This document shows, piece after piece, positions 14,001 to 26,135 of a DNA stretch of 64,000 bases (positions are counted from its first letter, which is position 1; the number at the start of each line of letters is the position of its first letter). The stretch lies in assembly GCF_028453695.1 (NCBI RefSeq), contig NC_135772.1:14012001-14076000 (forward strand), given 5' to 3'. Under the pieces are notes generated by a model. It was not told the origin of the DNA. It did not search any database and worked only from the letters and a program-made list of their open reading frames with translations. The DNA comes from Augochlora pura (Eukaryota; Arthropoda; Insecta; Hymenoptera; Halictidae). The position numbers were made by a program, and so were the translations under genes.

Positions 14001-17000
14001 TGTTCAAATAATCGAAACCATCGGAAACGAATTCTCAGAGCACTGTGACCTGACAGGAGGTATTCGATCATAGAAACTGTGTTAAGAATGTTAGTACTAC
14101 TTATACATTCCACGTGTCAAATGTTTTCATTAACGACAAAATCAAGTGAAATGATCGCATGTCAATATAAATATTTATATGCTTGTTATTTTTACAACGT
14201 ACAGGATACGAAATGTTTATCTGACGTCTCCGGACGTTGTTTACATTTTTTAGCGATTTTTATCATTCGATGCTGTAATGCTTTGTTATACAATTTTTAC
14301 ATGTTTTCATAATATTCGCACAACGGTAGACGGTGCGTTATGTTACACGTAGAATTTTTTTTTTTGTAAATATCGTTGACTCTCTATCACGTTTGTCTAA
14401 TATACACGCAATGATGTTATACTCTCGTTCGTAATAAACGCTCAAGTAGATCATTTAATAGTTATATTTACTTGTTAATAATACTTATAATTGTAATAGT
14501 CAGATCGAATATTTTCTGACAGGCGTTGTACATTGTGTTTACAGTCGCACGAGCTCAAGGTCTGCACCATTACTAATGAATCAAATTTTTTTTATATGTA
14601 CATAGAAAGTATTGAATTCGTACTAAAATGAATTATAGAAAAAGAAATACTTATACAGGATGTCCCATGTTATTCCGGCCAAACGGTGTCTGCATGTTCG
14701 ACCAGCGAAAATAAGAAAAGAATGTCATACAAGCATAGGCTCGACAAATTCTCATGAAAAAGTTATAAGCAAAATACAAAATAACAACAGACTGATTTTC
14801 GTTCGGTATAGAAATATGTTAGTGATATTTCTCTTATCTGTATCTACTTATCCAAGCTATGTTTACTAACTCGTTCAATTTTTCATAAATATCAACGCTG
14901 TTTATTTATCTACATATGTAGATAAATATTTTCAATCAGTCCGCTGTTGTTCGGCATTTATCTTACAATTTTTTAATAAAACATTTTTAAAGGACATCCT
15001 GTATATTCTGTATTATTATTATCGCAAGTACTGCATGCCGTTGTATGATTTTGTGTAGAGTGAATTTACAAACTGATTTCTCCATAATTATTGCACACAG
15101 TTGCGAAAAACAACGCCAATAGAAGAATAGCTCTTGATCGGAGATGTTAGATTATCCTATAAATCGTTGCATTGTTTGAGGCACTTCATCTATCACGTAA
15201 CCAAGACAAGTCGTTTCTATGTTTTGTTATAATTAAACATGCGTATGCTGTATTAATGGAAGCTAAGTTTATGCAAGCTGAAACGAAAGATTCTTTAATC
15301 AAGAAATTACCTAATGGCAGGAAATATAAACAGCTGCACGCGATCGAATTTTATATACAAATATATGTTATAAATTGATCATTTAAATATAGAAATATAG
15401 TTTCCCATACCTTATTTGCCTCTTTATTCACAATGTTGAAAGTTGAATGAAACAGTAGACTAACAAATAGGAGAACGTCGTTGGAAACGATGAAAAACGT
15501 GTAGGTGATTGAATTGTAGTGTATTTATTTCTTGTGAGCCTTAAAATTGATTGGAAAACATGTCACGACTTATGGGATAGCCTAATATTTCAACTAATCG
15601 CACGTATCTTTTTTTTTTTAAAGTGTTACAAGAAACGCGTCTAAACACTTCGTTTCTCTTCGGGCGCAGTGTATTGTTATTTAATTGTTCGTTGATCTTG
15701 AGATGACGAGTCTGACTGACGAAAACAATGATTCCGGCAAAGGATACGGAGGGTTAATAGTATAATTCGAGCCTTAGATCTTGCATAGGAATGTTTACTG
15801 GAAGAATAGGAGTCTAGAATAGGACTCGGAATTAACCAACACGCAACGCAAGGATCGCGAGGACTACGCCTCCTGATTTCCGTCGCGTGTATCGCTCTCG
15901 GTGGTCATCTCTTTCAGCTCGGAACACCTTAGGCGAACGTATTTGTTGCTTTGTATGTGTATATGTAGCATTTGGGCGATCATTGGGAAGCAAGTCGCGC
16001 GATGGGGTCCAGGAGGTGTTGTCTTCGCGATCCTCGTGTTGGTCTAGCCTTGCAGCCTAGGTCTAGAACGTTGGATTAATATTGACTCAAAGAACAACGA
16101 TTGCAAGGGTTTCGTAAATTATTACTAAGCCAAACGTTATTCGTGTCGTGTATTAATAATATGAATCTCAGTGCCAATCAAGCTCTGGACCATCCCATAT
16201 CGTTCTCCTCTCCAAAAAAACGCTTCTCTTATGTGTAAACAATGGAAGAAGAGTCTACTTTCGCAGAATGCTCCGTCCAAGAATTTTCAGACAACAGGCT
16301 CTAACTTCGTTTCTCATAATCAACTTTTATGTCTTTTCTTCCACTGATACCTCTAATTGCACAGGCCGTAGAAACATCTTCTGTCATTGCTTCCACAGAT
16401 GATCCTACATCTTCGTATCAATGGAGATCTATTACAGAAAAGCATTCCGCAAAATTGAAATTAACGTTTCACTGGTCAGGATCAAAGAAATGTATTATAA
16501 TCTAACTGTTTTGTTGCGAAGTGATTGAATCATTAAGCTGATCTTATATTATGAAATGCTCTTTAATTGTTCAGAAAATGATTTATGATTCCGGAAATTG
16601 GAGTCGATAATAGCCACTGGACTCCGGATTTTTATGCAATAGCAAATTAACTATGTTAATTACGAGAAATGGAAGTTGAGTAGAAAATTGTCACCGTTTT
16701 ATATAATCTCAACAGGGTGATAATAATGTGCCAGTTTATTTTTTTAATTTTTCTGATTGTTTCACTGTTCTATTCCTAATTACTTCTTGTTATAAATATG
16801 TAAAAATCGAATACAAAATTGATATAACATTAGAGGAATTTAAGAATATTATTACATGATTTTCAACTTATTACAATCATAATCGTTATAACTACAATAA
16901 TTAATAGAGGAAAGACATTTTCATCTAACTCATATTTCATACAGCTAATTTAAACTATCTTTACTTTGCATGAAAATCGACGATCTAGTGATTACAAATT

Positions 17001-20000
17001 ATGAGGTCAACTACTTTGTAAAATCAGCATGGGGAATGCTTAGTTTTGTATTAGCGTTTACGGGATTGGTTAAACTGTGACATGTGGTTTCTTTCATACT
17101 TTATATCTTCGCGACGAGTATTGTATAGAAGACCGATTTTATGGAATGTTTTTTTTTTCTCAATCGAATCTATACCGAAGATTGGAGTCATCTGTGAAAC
17201 ATTTTGTCACATCCTGTACATTTTGATAGTCCTATATCGGATCGCGAGAAGCTATAGATTATGATTTAAATACGATTTTACCGGAATGGTAAAATGCTGG
17301 ATAAATAATCATGAATTAACAGTTTAATCTCGCTTCTGGCGTTTCGATCTTAAATTTGTAATTATATGTAATTGTAGTGGAACGTTCCCGCGAGTGTGTG
17401 TATATTTGTATAATGTAAATCATGTCTTCGTCCTATCGTTTAGCATGGCTTCGCAGCTTGTCTGGCATGCGTTCAATTCCTATGTATCCTTCGTTATCAA
17501 AGCCACGCTCGTTTCTAGCAGTGATGTCGCGTAGCTGTGCTCTGCCTCTCGTTTTAATCTCATCGTTGAACATTTCGACTGGCTCGATCGTTTCAAATCA
17601 CATTCCGTTCTCGCGAATGCAACTTTGTAATATAGTACACTTTTTAAAACGACTCTGGGATACCGATGTATACTCGAACGAGGTTTATCAAATCGTGTTC
17701 CTTCTGCGAAAAGGGTAGGACCTTTCACTCCTTAGGATAAGCGTCGATCGATCGATATACGGAAAACGACTGATCATTTTTAGCGTGTACAGTACTCAAC
17801 GGCAGAAAATACGCTTTTATCAATAGGTATAAGATGAGAACGGTCGAAACGACCGATCGGAGGCGCATCGTTTCGTCGAAACATATTTTTGTAACAAGCA
17901 CGAGGATCTGCCAATTCGAGAGTTTTATCAGTAATAGACTGCTCTCTGTGTTCTAATTGTTAAACTCATTTTTCTTTTTTAAAAGCATAGCCTATACTCT
18001 TGCAAATCGCGTTTCACGGAGCGACGTGTTTTTTTTTTGTGTATCGTCGAGGATAGAAGCGTCGAATGCGAATCGTCGATCGTCGTTGCAAACCTTTTTC
18101 TGTTACGTATGCAATACGAATCGTCGTGTATTTTGAATGAGTTTTAATCAGACACGATTGTATCCGAACACGGACTTCGTTTCATTTTTTGTCTCTCTCG
18201 CGGATCGACGAGAGCCTGTACCTAGCAGTTTAATAAATGATCAGATGTTGTATTAATTTCGTACTTTGTGGACGCGCTGCGACCCGGCAGTATCGTCACG
18301 GTACGGTTCCGATTAGTAAACTTGTTGATTGTTGCATCTACGAGGTAGGAAAAACACATGGATCATTTCTCGATAGAACAAGCTTATATGTTTCTTGATT
18401 ATAAAAAATCACGATTCACTGCTTAACAAGTTTCTGGATTTCAATTGTGAAGTTTATATTGGTTATAACTATAGAGAATATTTTCTATTCAGTTCACACT
18501 CGTTTCTTTATAGATCCAAGTCAAACTTATGGACAAAATTTTAAATTGAGTATAATATATATATACACATATGCTTATTTATCGTTTGACCGACATTCGT
18601 TTCTGAATATCTAATATGCTATGGACATTGTTTTGTTAGTTCCAGAGCGATGTAAAATTAAGCAACGAGGAGATTTGTAAAGTTACTCATTCATTTTTCT
18701 ATAGTATTGATCTTTTTATCTATAGGAAGGGAATATATTCGAGCTACACAAACGGATCTTGGTGAAAATTATGCGAGATAATTTTTAGAAATATAGTCAC
18801 CACTTATCGGATTAACAGATATTATTTATTCAACGTTATCGAATGTCGATGTTGTGACGACACCCCAGGCCTGCGTGTTCCATTTGAGAGGCAGCAAACA
18901 TGTAACTTGATTATGTACGCAACAAGGGATCAGATTATATTCTATATAATAATGTTAAACGACGAGATAATATTGTTATGTAAATAATATTGTTAAACGG
19001 CAAAAACAACAAGATTCCAAAAAACACGTTTTCCCCTAGCTTGATCCGTGAATCACACCACGTGAGTTTGCACAAAAATTTATATAAAATTTTTTCAAGC
19101 GATCAAATTTTTCAATCGAAAAACCGCATATTTTAAAAACAACATTAATTCTCTGGTTCTCGAGATATTTCAAAAAATATGATTTCCATTCTCGATTTTG
19201 AGGGCAGAAATTATTTGTGTACAGCCCCCTTAGATATGGATCACTTGGAAAAGTTCCCTCGTTAATAACATGCAAAATCATTGTTCACAAATATTCAAAG
19301 ATTTGGATCGCTTACTATTCCGGACCGTACCGTCTTTCTTCGACACTTTCCTGGTGATCACCAAACGATTTCGACTTGCCGGTGTCGTGGTCGCAACCCC
19401 TCGAATTCGGTGTCGCATCCGTCGCGATCCTCAAACCATCGAGCGATTCCCCCCCCCGGAAAGGATGAAACCCGCGCAAACCCCGTCCAACACTCCGTCC
19501 AACCAACCAACCCCCCGCACAAAGGGTCCCCGCTATTGGGTCAGGGAAAAACCAAAAACCGCCTGGTGTTCTTTCTGTTCTTCTAGCAGGCAGCATGGCT
19601 TTCAGCTGATACTGTTGCTTTTGCCGCTTCTAAAGACCGTATTACAGAGACTTGTTCGGGCCGGCTAGCGGCGAATGCCAGCTGCGTGACCGCATGTAAC
19701 GTGAATCGAAACGTGATTTATCAGACGGGAGAAGCTGCTGGACATACTACTGCGTAATAAGGTGATCGGTGCCACGGACGAGGAACCGATCGGTCGGGGC
19801 ACGATCGAGGCCGGGCAGCCGCGAAGCGTTTCCTCGACGGAGGAGAAGGAGGACGATCAGGACGACGAGGGCTGGCCGGACAGGCAACAGGAGGACGAAG
19901 AGGACGACGACGATGTGGACGGTGACAAGGGGACCCCGTTCATGGAAAAGATCGATCGATTCGCGGTGGAGAACGGTAGCAAGCTCTCCGGACCGGTTAC

Positions 20001-20010
20001 CGATCTCTAG
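5056..20010 (+). CDS. Coiled-coil protein, short C-terminal isoform (7 coding exons, 482 aa)
   Basis: Exons are 5056-5066, 5266-5956, 6039-6177, 6262-6380, 9760-9854, 12047-12154 and 19725-20010; all introns are GT-AG and phases close without gaps. The first exon encodes only MDK plus two bases of Arg. Residues 1 to about 225 are polar and disordered: a Lys-rich patch (KKAKKRSNKK), Met/Gln/Asn-rich sequence, RRYSDPGLG and a Ser-rich linker. From LILSLIEQ (about 226) to about 400 the sequence is a long heptad-patterned coiled coil (TELKKSNSQLFKDLNETKSE; ESERRIAKLEDEVAALKLQA; EEETLALRRELQEARASKTL). The last exon adds REKLLDILLRNKV and an acidic tail ending GPVTDL. No signal peptide or membrane segment is visible. 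A scaffold-type role is likely. The insect coiled-coil protein quick-to-court came to mind but I cannot confirm it, so no symbol is given. Confidence 0.85.
6381..9759 (+). other. Intron 4 of the coiled-coil gene
   Basis: This 3.4-kb intron runs from GTAAGT at 6381 to a TTCCAG acceptor. Most is AT-rich. A GC- and purine-rich block at about 8041-8520 stands out, with a loosely repeated GGGTGAAG motif near 8140-8170, followed by a segment of mixed composition. Open frames here (for example 8872-9165) have AT-driven composition and no recognisable domain. No extra exon was needed to keep phase. Confidence 0.6.
9855..12046 (+). other. Intron 5 of the coiled-coil gene
   Basis: From GTGAGT at 9855 to a CACTTAG acceptor at 12046. 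It contains the TTAA-flanked small element at 10245-10427. The rest is AT-rich with a mildly GC-enriched end at 11880-12046. I see no other gene. Confidence 0.6.
10245..10427. mobile_element. TTAA-flanked MITE (piggyBac-like), copy A, 183 bp
   Basis: The stretch is bounded by TTAA at 10241-10244 and 10428-10431. Its left end reads CCCTTCGCGCCCGAAACTAT and its right end, reverse-complemented, reads CCCATGGCACACTTTGCGTA; both continue into TATTTC. TTAA duplications with CCC termini are the hallmark of piggyBac-type elements. There is no coding capacity. The terminal match is imperfect, so this is an old copy or a chance pairing. Confidence 0.45.
12047..13079 (+). CDS. Alternative extended terminal exon of the coiled-coil gene (long isoform, 695 aa)
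   Basis: The exon opening at 12047 (after a CACTTAG acceptor) remains open for 1,033 bases to TAG at 13077-13079. If the internal donor at 12155 is skipped, the protein gains about 307 residues after the shared coiled coil instead of the 19725 exon. The extension is disordered and charged: a Thr/Ser/Pro-rich start, many Asp/Glu and Lys stretches, and a basic, NLS-like cluster KKSRKKKGMSKR near residue 600. The stretch is more GC-rich than its flanks and its codons favour G or C in third position, as expected for coding DNA. It ends RATYTTAYI. A polyadenylation hexamer AATAAA sits at 14433-14438. Coding status is well supported by length and composition; which isoform predominates is unknown. 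Confidence 0.7.
13080..14651 (+). other. 3' UTR of long isoform and intron sequence of short isoform
   Basis: Just after the long-isoform stop the DNA is still GC-rich (to about 13270), then AT-rich. A good AATAAA lies at 14433-14438. For the short isoform this is all part of the intron 12155-19724. No other gene seen. Confidence 0.5.
14652..15005. mobile_element. Short inverted-repeat element with TATACAGGATGTCC ends, 354 bp
   Basis: The left end TATACAGGATGTCC (14652-14665) is exactly repeated in inverse orientation at 14992-15005. A 14-base perfect inverted pair about 350 bases apart suggests a non-autonomous DNA transposon. A related element with a TATACAGGGTGTC end lies at 21241-21476. 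The interior is AT-rich and non-coding. The superfamily is uncertain. Confidence 0.55.
15006..19724 (+). other. Remainder of the last intron of the coiled-coil gene
   Basis: No exon, RNA gene or clear transposon was identified here. The 3' part (about 19370-19680) becomes GC-rich and includes a run of about ten C at 19449-19458 and other C-rich tracts before the acceptor TTTATCAG at 19724. Open frames at 19270-19668 reflect that composition. Confidence 0.5.
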
Positions 20011-21152
20011 GAGATCCTACAACGGCTGATTTACTTTTAAACGACGACTTATTGCATTCTTAAGACTAAACAGGTCTGGATCACTGATCGTTCTTTAAGT
20101 GGTTCGAAGACCTTGCCGCATATTTCAGGATTGAAATTGACGGTGGTTAAGTACATTCGATAGCTTAAGGAGGTGTAGATGGTCGAGGTTAGGTTTATTC
20201 TCGGAAGTGTTCCAAAAGAGTTTCGTCTGCCAGGGATTGAGAGTGTAACGAGTTTACTGGGTCAGTCACCTATTCAGAGTTTGTTAGATCGCGTCTTTGC
20301 GCATTTTTGGGGATTTAGTTTTGTACAGGACGATTCTCTTGATTGAGGTTATGGAAATGTGTAGCAACCGATTTTTTGTGACACTAGGCCAATGTTATGG
20401 ATTAGCGATATTTATTGGGTTACCAGAAAAGGCCATTCTTGAATGACGTTGCTGAACGTAAATAATTCGAAATTCGAAAATATACCTCTAACAAATTCTT
20501 TTTCTAAATTCGTAAAACTTACACAGTTACAACTGTTGATTTACTTTTGTTTACCAATATTTTAGATTCATCGGCGAGAGTTAGTTATTCGGTAGGAGTA
20601 TGTTTAATTCATCGATCAGTTTTTCCCCTCGAGTCTGCAATAATTAAAAATAAGAATAATTTCTTCCTGCATTACTGAGCTAGTAATAATTAGACACTTA
20701 GAATCTCTCGGAGAAATATGAAATATATAGTTACTTGATTCAACATTTTCAAGTGAAAATGCACACAGTTTTTGTTTCGCGGTAACATATGCAGCTAATG
20801 TTGGATAATAAATATTCAAAGTTGTCCTATATAAATAGAAGCTCCAATAATTACAGACAGATAAAATCAAATGGTCTAGGTACAAAAGAATTATGTTAGC
20901 TTTTCTTTGATGTACTTAATAGTTAACTCTCGCGTTCTGATTATCAGGTAATTTAAAACTAGCATTTCTTTGGTAGCTTAATTTATTTAGTTCTTAACGT
21001 ACTAGCAATAATCGAGATAATATATTTAAGGATGTAAAATGATGAAGCTTATTACAAGAAGAAGCTTAACAATTTGAGAGAAGTACATTTAATCATATTA
21101 TAACGTAAGTCAGATTTCTTCTACATATAATATACATTCATATCATTGTAGC
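20011..21152 (+). other. 3' UTR and downstream flank of the coiled-coil gene
   Basis: The sequence becomes AT-rich soon after the stop at 20010. The first clear AATAAA is at 20807-20812, giving a possible 0.8-kb 3' UTR. Nothing else is recognisable. Confidence 0.4.
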
Positions 21153-21224
21153 AATAACAATAATAATAATAATAGTAATAATAATAATAATAACAATAAT
21201 AATAATAATAAAATTAATAATAGC
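21153..21224. repeat. (AAT)n microsatellite
   Basis: Tandem AAT/ATA triplets with a few AAC and AGT variants. Confidence 0.95.
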
Positions 21225-21240
21225 ATAATGTAAAATTACG

Positions 21241-21476
21241 TATACAGGGTGTCGCAAAATTAAGTTACTCCCGGGAAAGAAGGGTTACTGATGTCATTTG
21301 AAGTAACTTTTTTCTGAGTGTAAATGCAATCTGCAACCTCATTGGTCAGTGCTTTTCGTTACTAACTCGTAAACAAATCTGTAAATTGTATTTTAAGTAA
21401 GAAAAAAAGTGACTTGAATTCATCTCAAAAACTTCTCATTTCCCGGAACTACTATAATTTCATGGCACCTTGTATA
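21241..21476. mobile_element. Short inverted-repeat element with TATACAGGGTGTC end, 236 bp
   Basis: The left end TATACAGGGTGTCGC and the reverse complement of the right end TATACAAGGTGCCATG differ at a few bases. The termini resemble those of the 14652-15005 element, so both are likely non-autonomous copies of one family. No coding capacity. Confidence 0.5.
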
Positions 21477-22409
21477 ATTTCTATTTGTGCTTCTATTAAT
21501 GAAAGCTAAAACAAAATTGATGTTTTGAAGTTTGTAGGTCAGGCTCTTCCTTAAAGGTATGAACAAAATTTTAATATTCTAAATGACATACAGATGAGGA
21601 CAACCCCTTGGACAATATATCTTCTGGTAGGTGTCATAAAATCAGTAGCTACAGTTTTCAATACCGTTACTAAGAGAATCATCCCACGTAATCTGCACGA
21701 CTAGATTAAACTTTAAGACGTTCCAACGATTAACAATAATTGCAATAGTTATTAAGCTTTCTGGGTCAGGTTCTCTCTCTCTTTGGAACTCGTATTGTAT
21801 CTTCTGTCGAATTTACATCGATCTTCTATGAAGGCATGGAAATTCCAACCAAATAGTTGGAGTCATTGGTCTGAAAATTAGAATTTTCATAGTTCGCAAT
21901 ACATCCCGACATTTCGAGTTCCACGCAGCTGAATTGTTTCCTCGTCCTGTTTTCGACGATTTTTTTTTTAAGTATTATTTCTACTAGATTTGACGTAGAA
22001 GAGCCTTCGTTTAGACAATAGCCGCAGATATGTATAAGAACAGTATCCCTCCAGTCCAGTGAATTAGTTCGCGAGCACAGTACATTAGCAACCCCTACCT
22101 GTGATCGTCCAATTCGTCCCGATGTCTTTTTTAAAATGTGGCTCCTCTCGTTGAATTTGAACACGTGCCTGTCCAGTTCACCAGATCCATCGATTAGATT
22201 CGCCTGCCGTCCTAGCGTAAGTTTCGATTCCGATCGAGAGCTTTAAAACGATTATTCTGCGTAGGTTAACGCGTTGCAGATCACCTACAACAGATGCGGA
22301 TGCTAAGCAATGCAGGATGATCCGATATCGAAGCCATCTTCTGAAGATCAAACTATCTTAATAACGTTTTACAATTCTTGTTGACGATGTTAATTGTTAT
22401 TAACGAATA
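21477..22409. other. Intergenic, no gene seen
   Basis: Mixed composition. The minus-strand frame at 21826-22164 lacks a recognisable domain, splice context or codon bias and I do not call it. Confidence 0.4.
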
Positions 22410-23160
22410 CAGTGGATCCTCGATTATCCGAGGTAATGCGAATCGAGACGACTTTAGGTTATTGAGAGCTCACAACTGATAATGTTACACGTATAATTGA
22501 CTTAATTAATACGATTACACGTTTAATTGACTGAAGATTTTTTAAAGTTGTACACAAAATGAGGTTGCACGCGTTTGTTTTAAATTATTCGTTCTCTCTT
22601 TTGCTTTAATATTCTACAGGTATCTTGAGCAATATTCTCTCCTCCTGTTCAATGTGTAACAGGGATTTTTCAATAGCAGCCAGCTATTACTGTAGGACAT
22701 CTTTTTGACAATCTTTGTGTACATTTCATGTTCTTCATCATCGTTATTTTCCGTTTGTTCATTTACAATATTTATGATCATATCGTTGGTTATTTCCCGA
22801 CTTTCATCCACCATTTGATATCTTTGACATCCAAAGTCATTGTTGAGAGGCGAAGCTTGTTAATTATTTCTAACATTTCTCCTGTATTTTGGATAGCATT
22901 GACAGCTCCTATATCAGAATGTTGTTGTAAGATTTGATGATGGTGGAAGGTTGTACAATGGTACCATCGTATCATGCGTTTGCCAACCAGCAAATCACAT
23001 GTTTGATGTTCGATTTCGTGAAGTTTTCAACAACACCATTCCCATCCATTTTATAATGAGATGCCATGAAATCGATTGGTATAACCGACACTCTTTTCAA
23101 GGTACTTCGGATAATACAGAGCCTCGGTTAAACGGGGCTCGGATAACCACAGTTCTACTG
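22410..23160 (-). mobile_element. Degraded pogo/Tigger-like DNA transposon (751 bp)
   Basis: The left end CAGTGGATCCTCGATTATCC and the reverse complement of the right end CAGTAGAACTGTGGTTATCC share the CAGT start and the TTATCCGAG block typical of Tigger/pogo termini; TA flanks both sides (22408-22409 and 23161-23162). The minus strand contains pieces that look like the C-terminal part of a pogo-type transposase: an acidic linker NEQTENNDDEEHEMYTKIV and, one frame over, IEKSLLHIEQEENIAQD. The frame shift, stops and short length show it is dead and internally deleted. Confidence 0.75.
22614..22993 (-). pseudogene. Transposase remnant inside the Tigger-like element
   Basis: Two overlapping minus-strand frames (22993-22790 and 22814-22614) plus a third phase encode broken parts of the transposase C-terminus. 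INKLRLSTMTLDVKDIKWWM precedes the acidic NIVNEQTENNDDEEHEM region, then the frame shifts before the coiled tail. No DDE catalytic core could be recognised; it appears deleted. Confidence 0.6.
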
Positions 23161-25891
23161 TACACTCACAAATCATTTATTATTCTATCACCAGCTTAGC
23201 GAATTCGTCGAGTTTTATAAATGATATTGACATCGTCATACAATCTGTTCATTGTTCCATTTTGTAAACTGTTTTGCCAACATGAAATTCGCGATGTCAT
23301 ACGGTATGGATTCGGAACACGCCAATAAAGTATCGCGTCTTTCCGAACCCATTACTCGCCAATTTCCCATTCGTTGCAACAATGAAATTCCATTATGTTA
23401 TACAGTCTTCTTCTCACTCGCACTATCCATTTTGAAATCGTATTAGCGTACTTCGTGTAGGTTCTTCGCGTTTCTCGGAAACGCGTAGTTTTTTAATAGC
23501 AAGAAATATATTTTTTTATGGACGTAGTAGATTAAACACCGACACTGTACATAAAGAACACGTTCACCGATCTTTTTGTCCCGGTGGAAATTCTTTTTTT
23601 TTTTCACGAACGAACGGTTTCGTATATTTTAACTGGCAAGAGAACATTCGCGCCAGCTTTTCATTTATTTTCATACACCGACGATTAGAATCTTTTTACC
23701 AGATATATAGAAAAACTTGTTCCGCGGGCAAAAAGATTAACAAAAAATCGCACCTAATAGACACGTAGTTTACTATACAGAATTTTTACTATCTTATTTA
23801 ATCGAACGGTTAAAACAAACCGAATATATACGCGTAATATTTTAACGTACAGCATCAACATTTTTTTAGGATTAAACAACTCGTCGCGAAGATCGTATTT
23901 TCGTAAGAAAATAATGTTCCTTTTCAGCATCGTTCGAAGATATTCCAGGAAACTTTCTTTCTATTTTTGATACCCCATCCACGAGAGTAACAGGGTTCGT
24001 TAGTTGTAGACATCGTAATTACGAAACCAAACGAACAATTTCGTTTTTATTGTAATCCCTGAAATAATCAGGGGATCGTCGTTTTTCTGTCTTGTAATAC
24101 CTGCGCTCTGAAATGTTTCATAGTTTGAAAATTATGATTATTCCAATTATTTTCGACGATTTTGTCAAGATACGCCAATACATAATCCACTATTTTGCTG
24201 ATTCGATGGTAATAAAATAAAAAATCTATCGTGTTCAAAATTTTGACGATATGCGTGTCTCAGAAATGAGATAATAGGCATTGGATGTTTTATCGATAAT
24301 GTTGCATTTTAAATTGGAACGATTCACAAACAAAAGTGAAATAAATCAAGCGTTTTAGGATATCTAAAGAGTGAATGTGAATTTTTCGTTTTAGCGAACG
24401 TACGAGGTTCGACGAAATAGTGAACTATTGATTGGTAGATCTGTTAATTGAGATCTGTTCTATTTTCATAAAAATCGTTCTAGGCCGTATTGGCCTATTA
24501 ACGGCGCGATTAATTAGTTTCTTAAGCATCTCTGAATTGTACGCCGCCGCTAAGAGTGAACATTGACCAACGAAATGAGTTAATGACGCGCACGGTTTTT
24601 CCGACTCGTCGATGATAAATATTCAATTGATTTGGCCGTATTAAATGTTGACGTCGATTGATTTAGTCGTATTAAGGTGTTCGCAATTAATTCACACGCG
24701 GTGAATGTTTAACCGATTAATATTTGCGGAAAGATTGGTAAAAAATGGTTCAGGTCGGACGGGAATAAACTCGTTTACGCGGAGCGATCTTTGATCGAGC
24801 ATTTCCCGTATTTAATTTCAGTTTGCAAAAATTAACGAACTGCGTTTAATTTGCGTGCCGGACACCGGCGCCCGGTCGATTGTTTATTCGTGTTTCATAA
24901 TTGACTTTTTATTCAAATTTTATCGGTCGAACGTGGAGATTTTTCACTCAATTTGCTGATCAGTATTGCGTGTATAATCTCCGGCGCGCATAAAATCACG
25001 GCGCGACCGGCGAATCATTTCTGTCGTGTGCATTATTATTTTCCTTTATTTTAGTATTTTATACAGTCCAAATCCTTCACGGTGAATAAATATCCATTGA
25101 TCCCTGTCAATAAACGCTTAACATCCGGGAAATTCGCGTAACACGAATTCATCGATTGCGTCTCGATAGGCGAAAAGGGAGAAACAGATAATTTGCCAAA
25201 AGCTTATAATGTAATCGATCAGATTAATTATTCAGCGGAGCTTCGACGGGTTCCGTCGATGGTTGTACACAAACCCGGTATCAATTTCGTAGGTTAAGGA
25301 CAACTCCTATGGTACGTCTACTTAACATGGTACTTACACAATTACACGATCCGAACTAATTACAATTCGTGCTCTTGAATGCATCGTTACATTGTATTTA
25401 ATATGTATCGTATACCTAGACTGTGGAGTTATGTGCAAATTATGCCTGCCCGGTCTACGTTATAAAAATAGATGAATGGACGTCAAAAACCTGTTAGGTA
25501 ACTAAAAAGGTTCTAGTGGTTTTTATAATTGTCATTTTAACAGCTTTTACAAGCTGAGACAATCGCGTACAGATATAACAAATTCGCGAAATAATAGGGT
25601 TGTGAAATTTGAAAATTAAAAACCTTGTTTCTATACATTGCATTGTTTCTATACTTTGTTAAATAATTCACTGAAAAATATAGTTCTATATCTGATGATA
25701 ATTACTACAGTTTACAAACTATTCGAAGAGAAAAAACATTTCTAACGTTATTAAAAATCAAGAGGATAATTAAATGTTTGGTTTTAAAAATATTAAAATA
25801 TTTCTATCTACCCAACTTCTGCTAGAACATTTTTAGTTTCCAAATATTTCCATAAAAAATAACAAAACTTACATCTATTGTTCAAGATTTG
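23161..25891. other. Intergenic, no gene seen
   Basis: AT-rich DNA alternating with moderately GC-enriched blocks (about 24480-25310). No element boundaries or coding frames found. Possible regulatory DNA for fkh, by position only. Confidence 0.4.
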
Positions 25892-25895
25892 TTAA

Positions 25896-26131
25896 CCCCT
25901 TGGCGTGCTATTTTGTTCACAGTTATAATAATTTAAACTCTTTCAATTATGATATTGTCTTACAAGAAAAAGAATTTTGTGCCTACATTTTCTTCGTTTG
26001 CAGAAATTTTGATAACTACAGAACAGAATATTCCTTCGACTTAGGAAAAAACAGAATAACAATTGTACTTAAGAGGATATATTCTTAGAAATCTTCGTTA
26101 GGAGACAGACTCTTCAAAGTACAGCAAGGGG
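25896..26131. mobile_element. TTAA-flanked MITE (piggyBac-like), copy B, 236 bp
   Basis: Bounded by TTAA at 25892-25895 and 26132-26135. The left end is CCCCTTGGCGTGCTATTTTG and the right end, reverse-complemented, is CCCCTTGCTGTACTTTGAAG. The same terminus (CCCCTTGAGTGCTTTGAAAA) follows a TTAA at the window end (63973), which supports a real repeat family. Non-coding, AT-rich interior. Confidence 0.55.
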
Positions 26132-26135
26132 TTAA

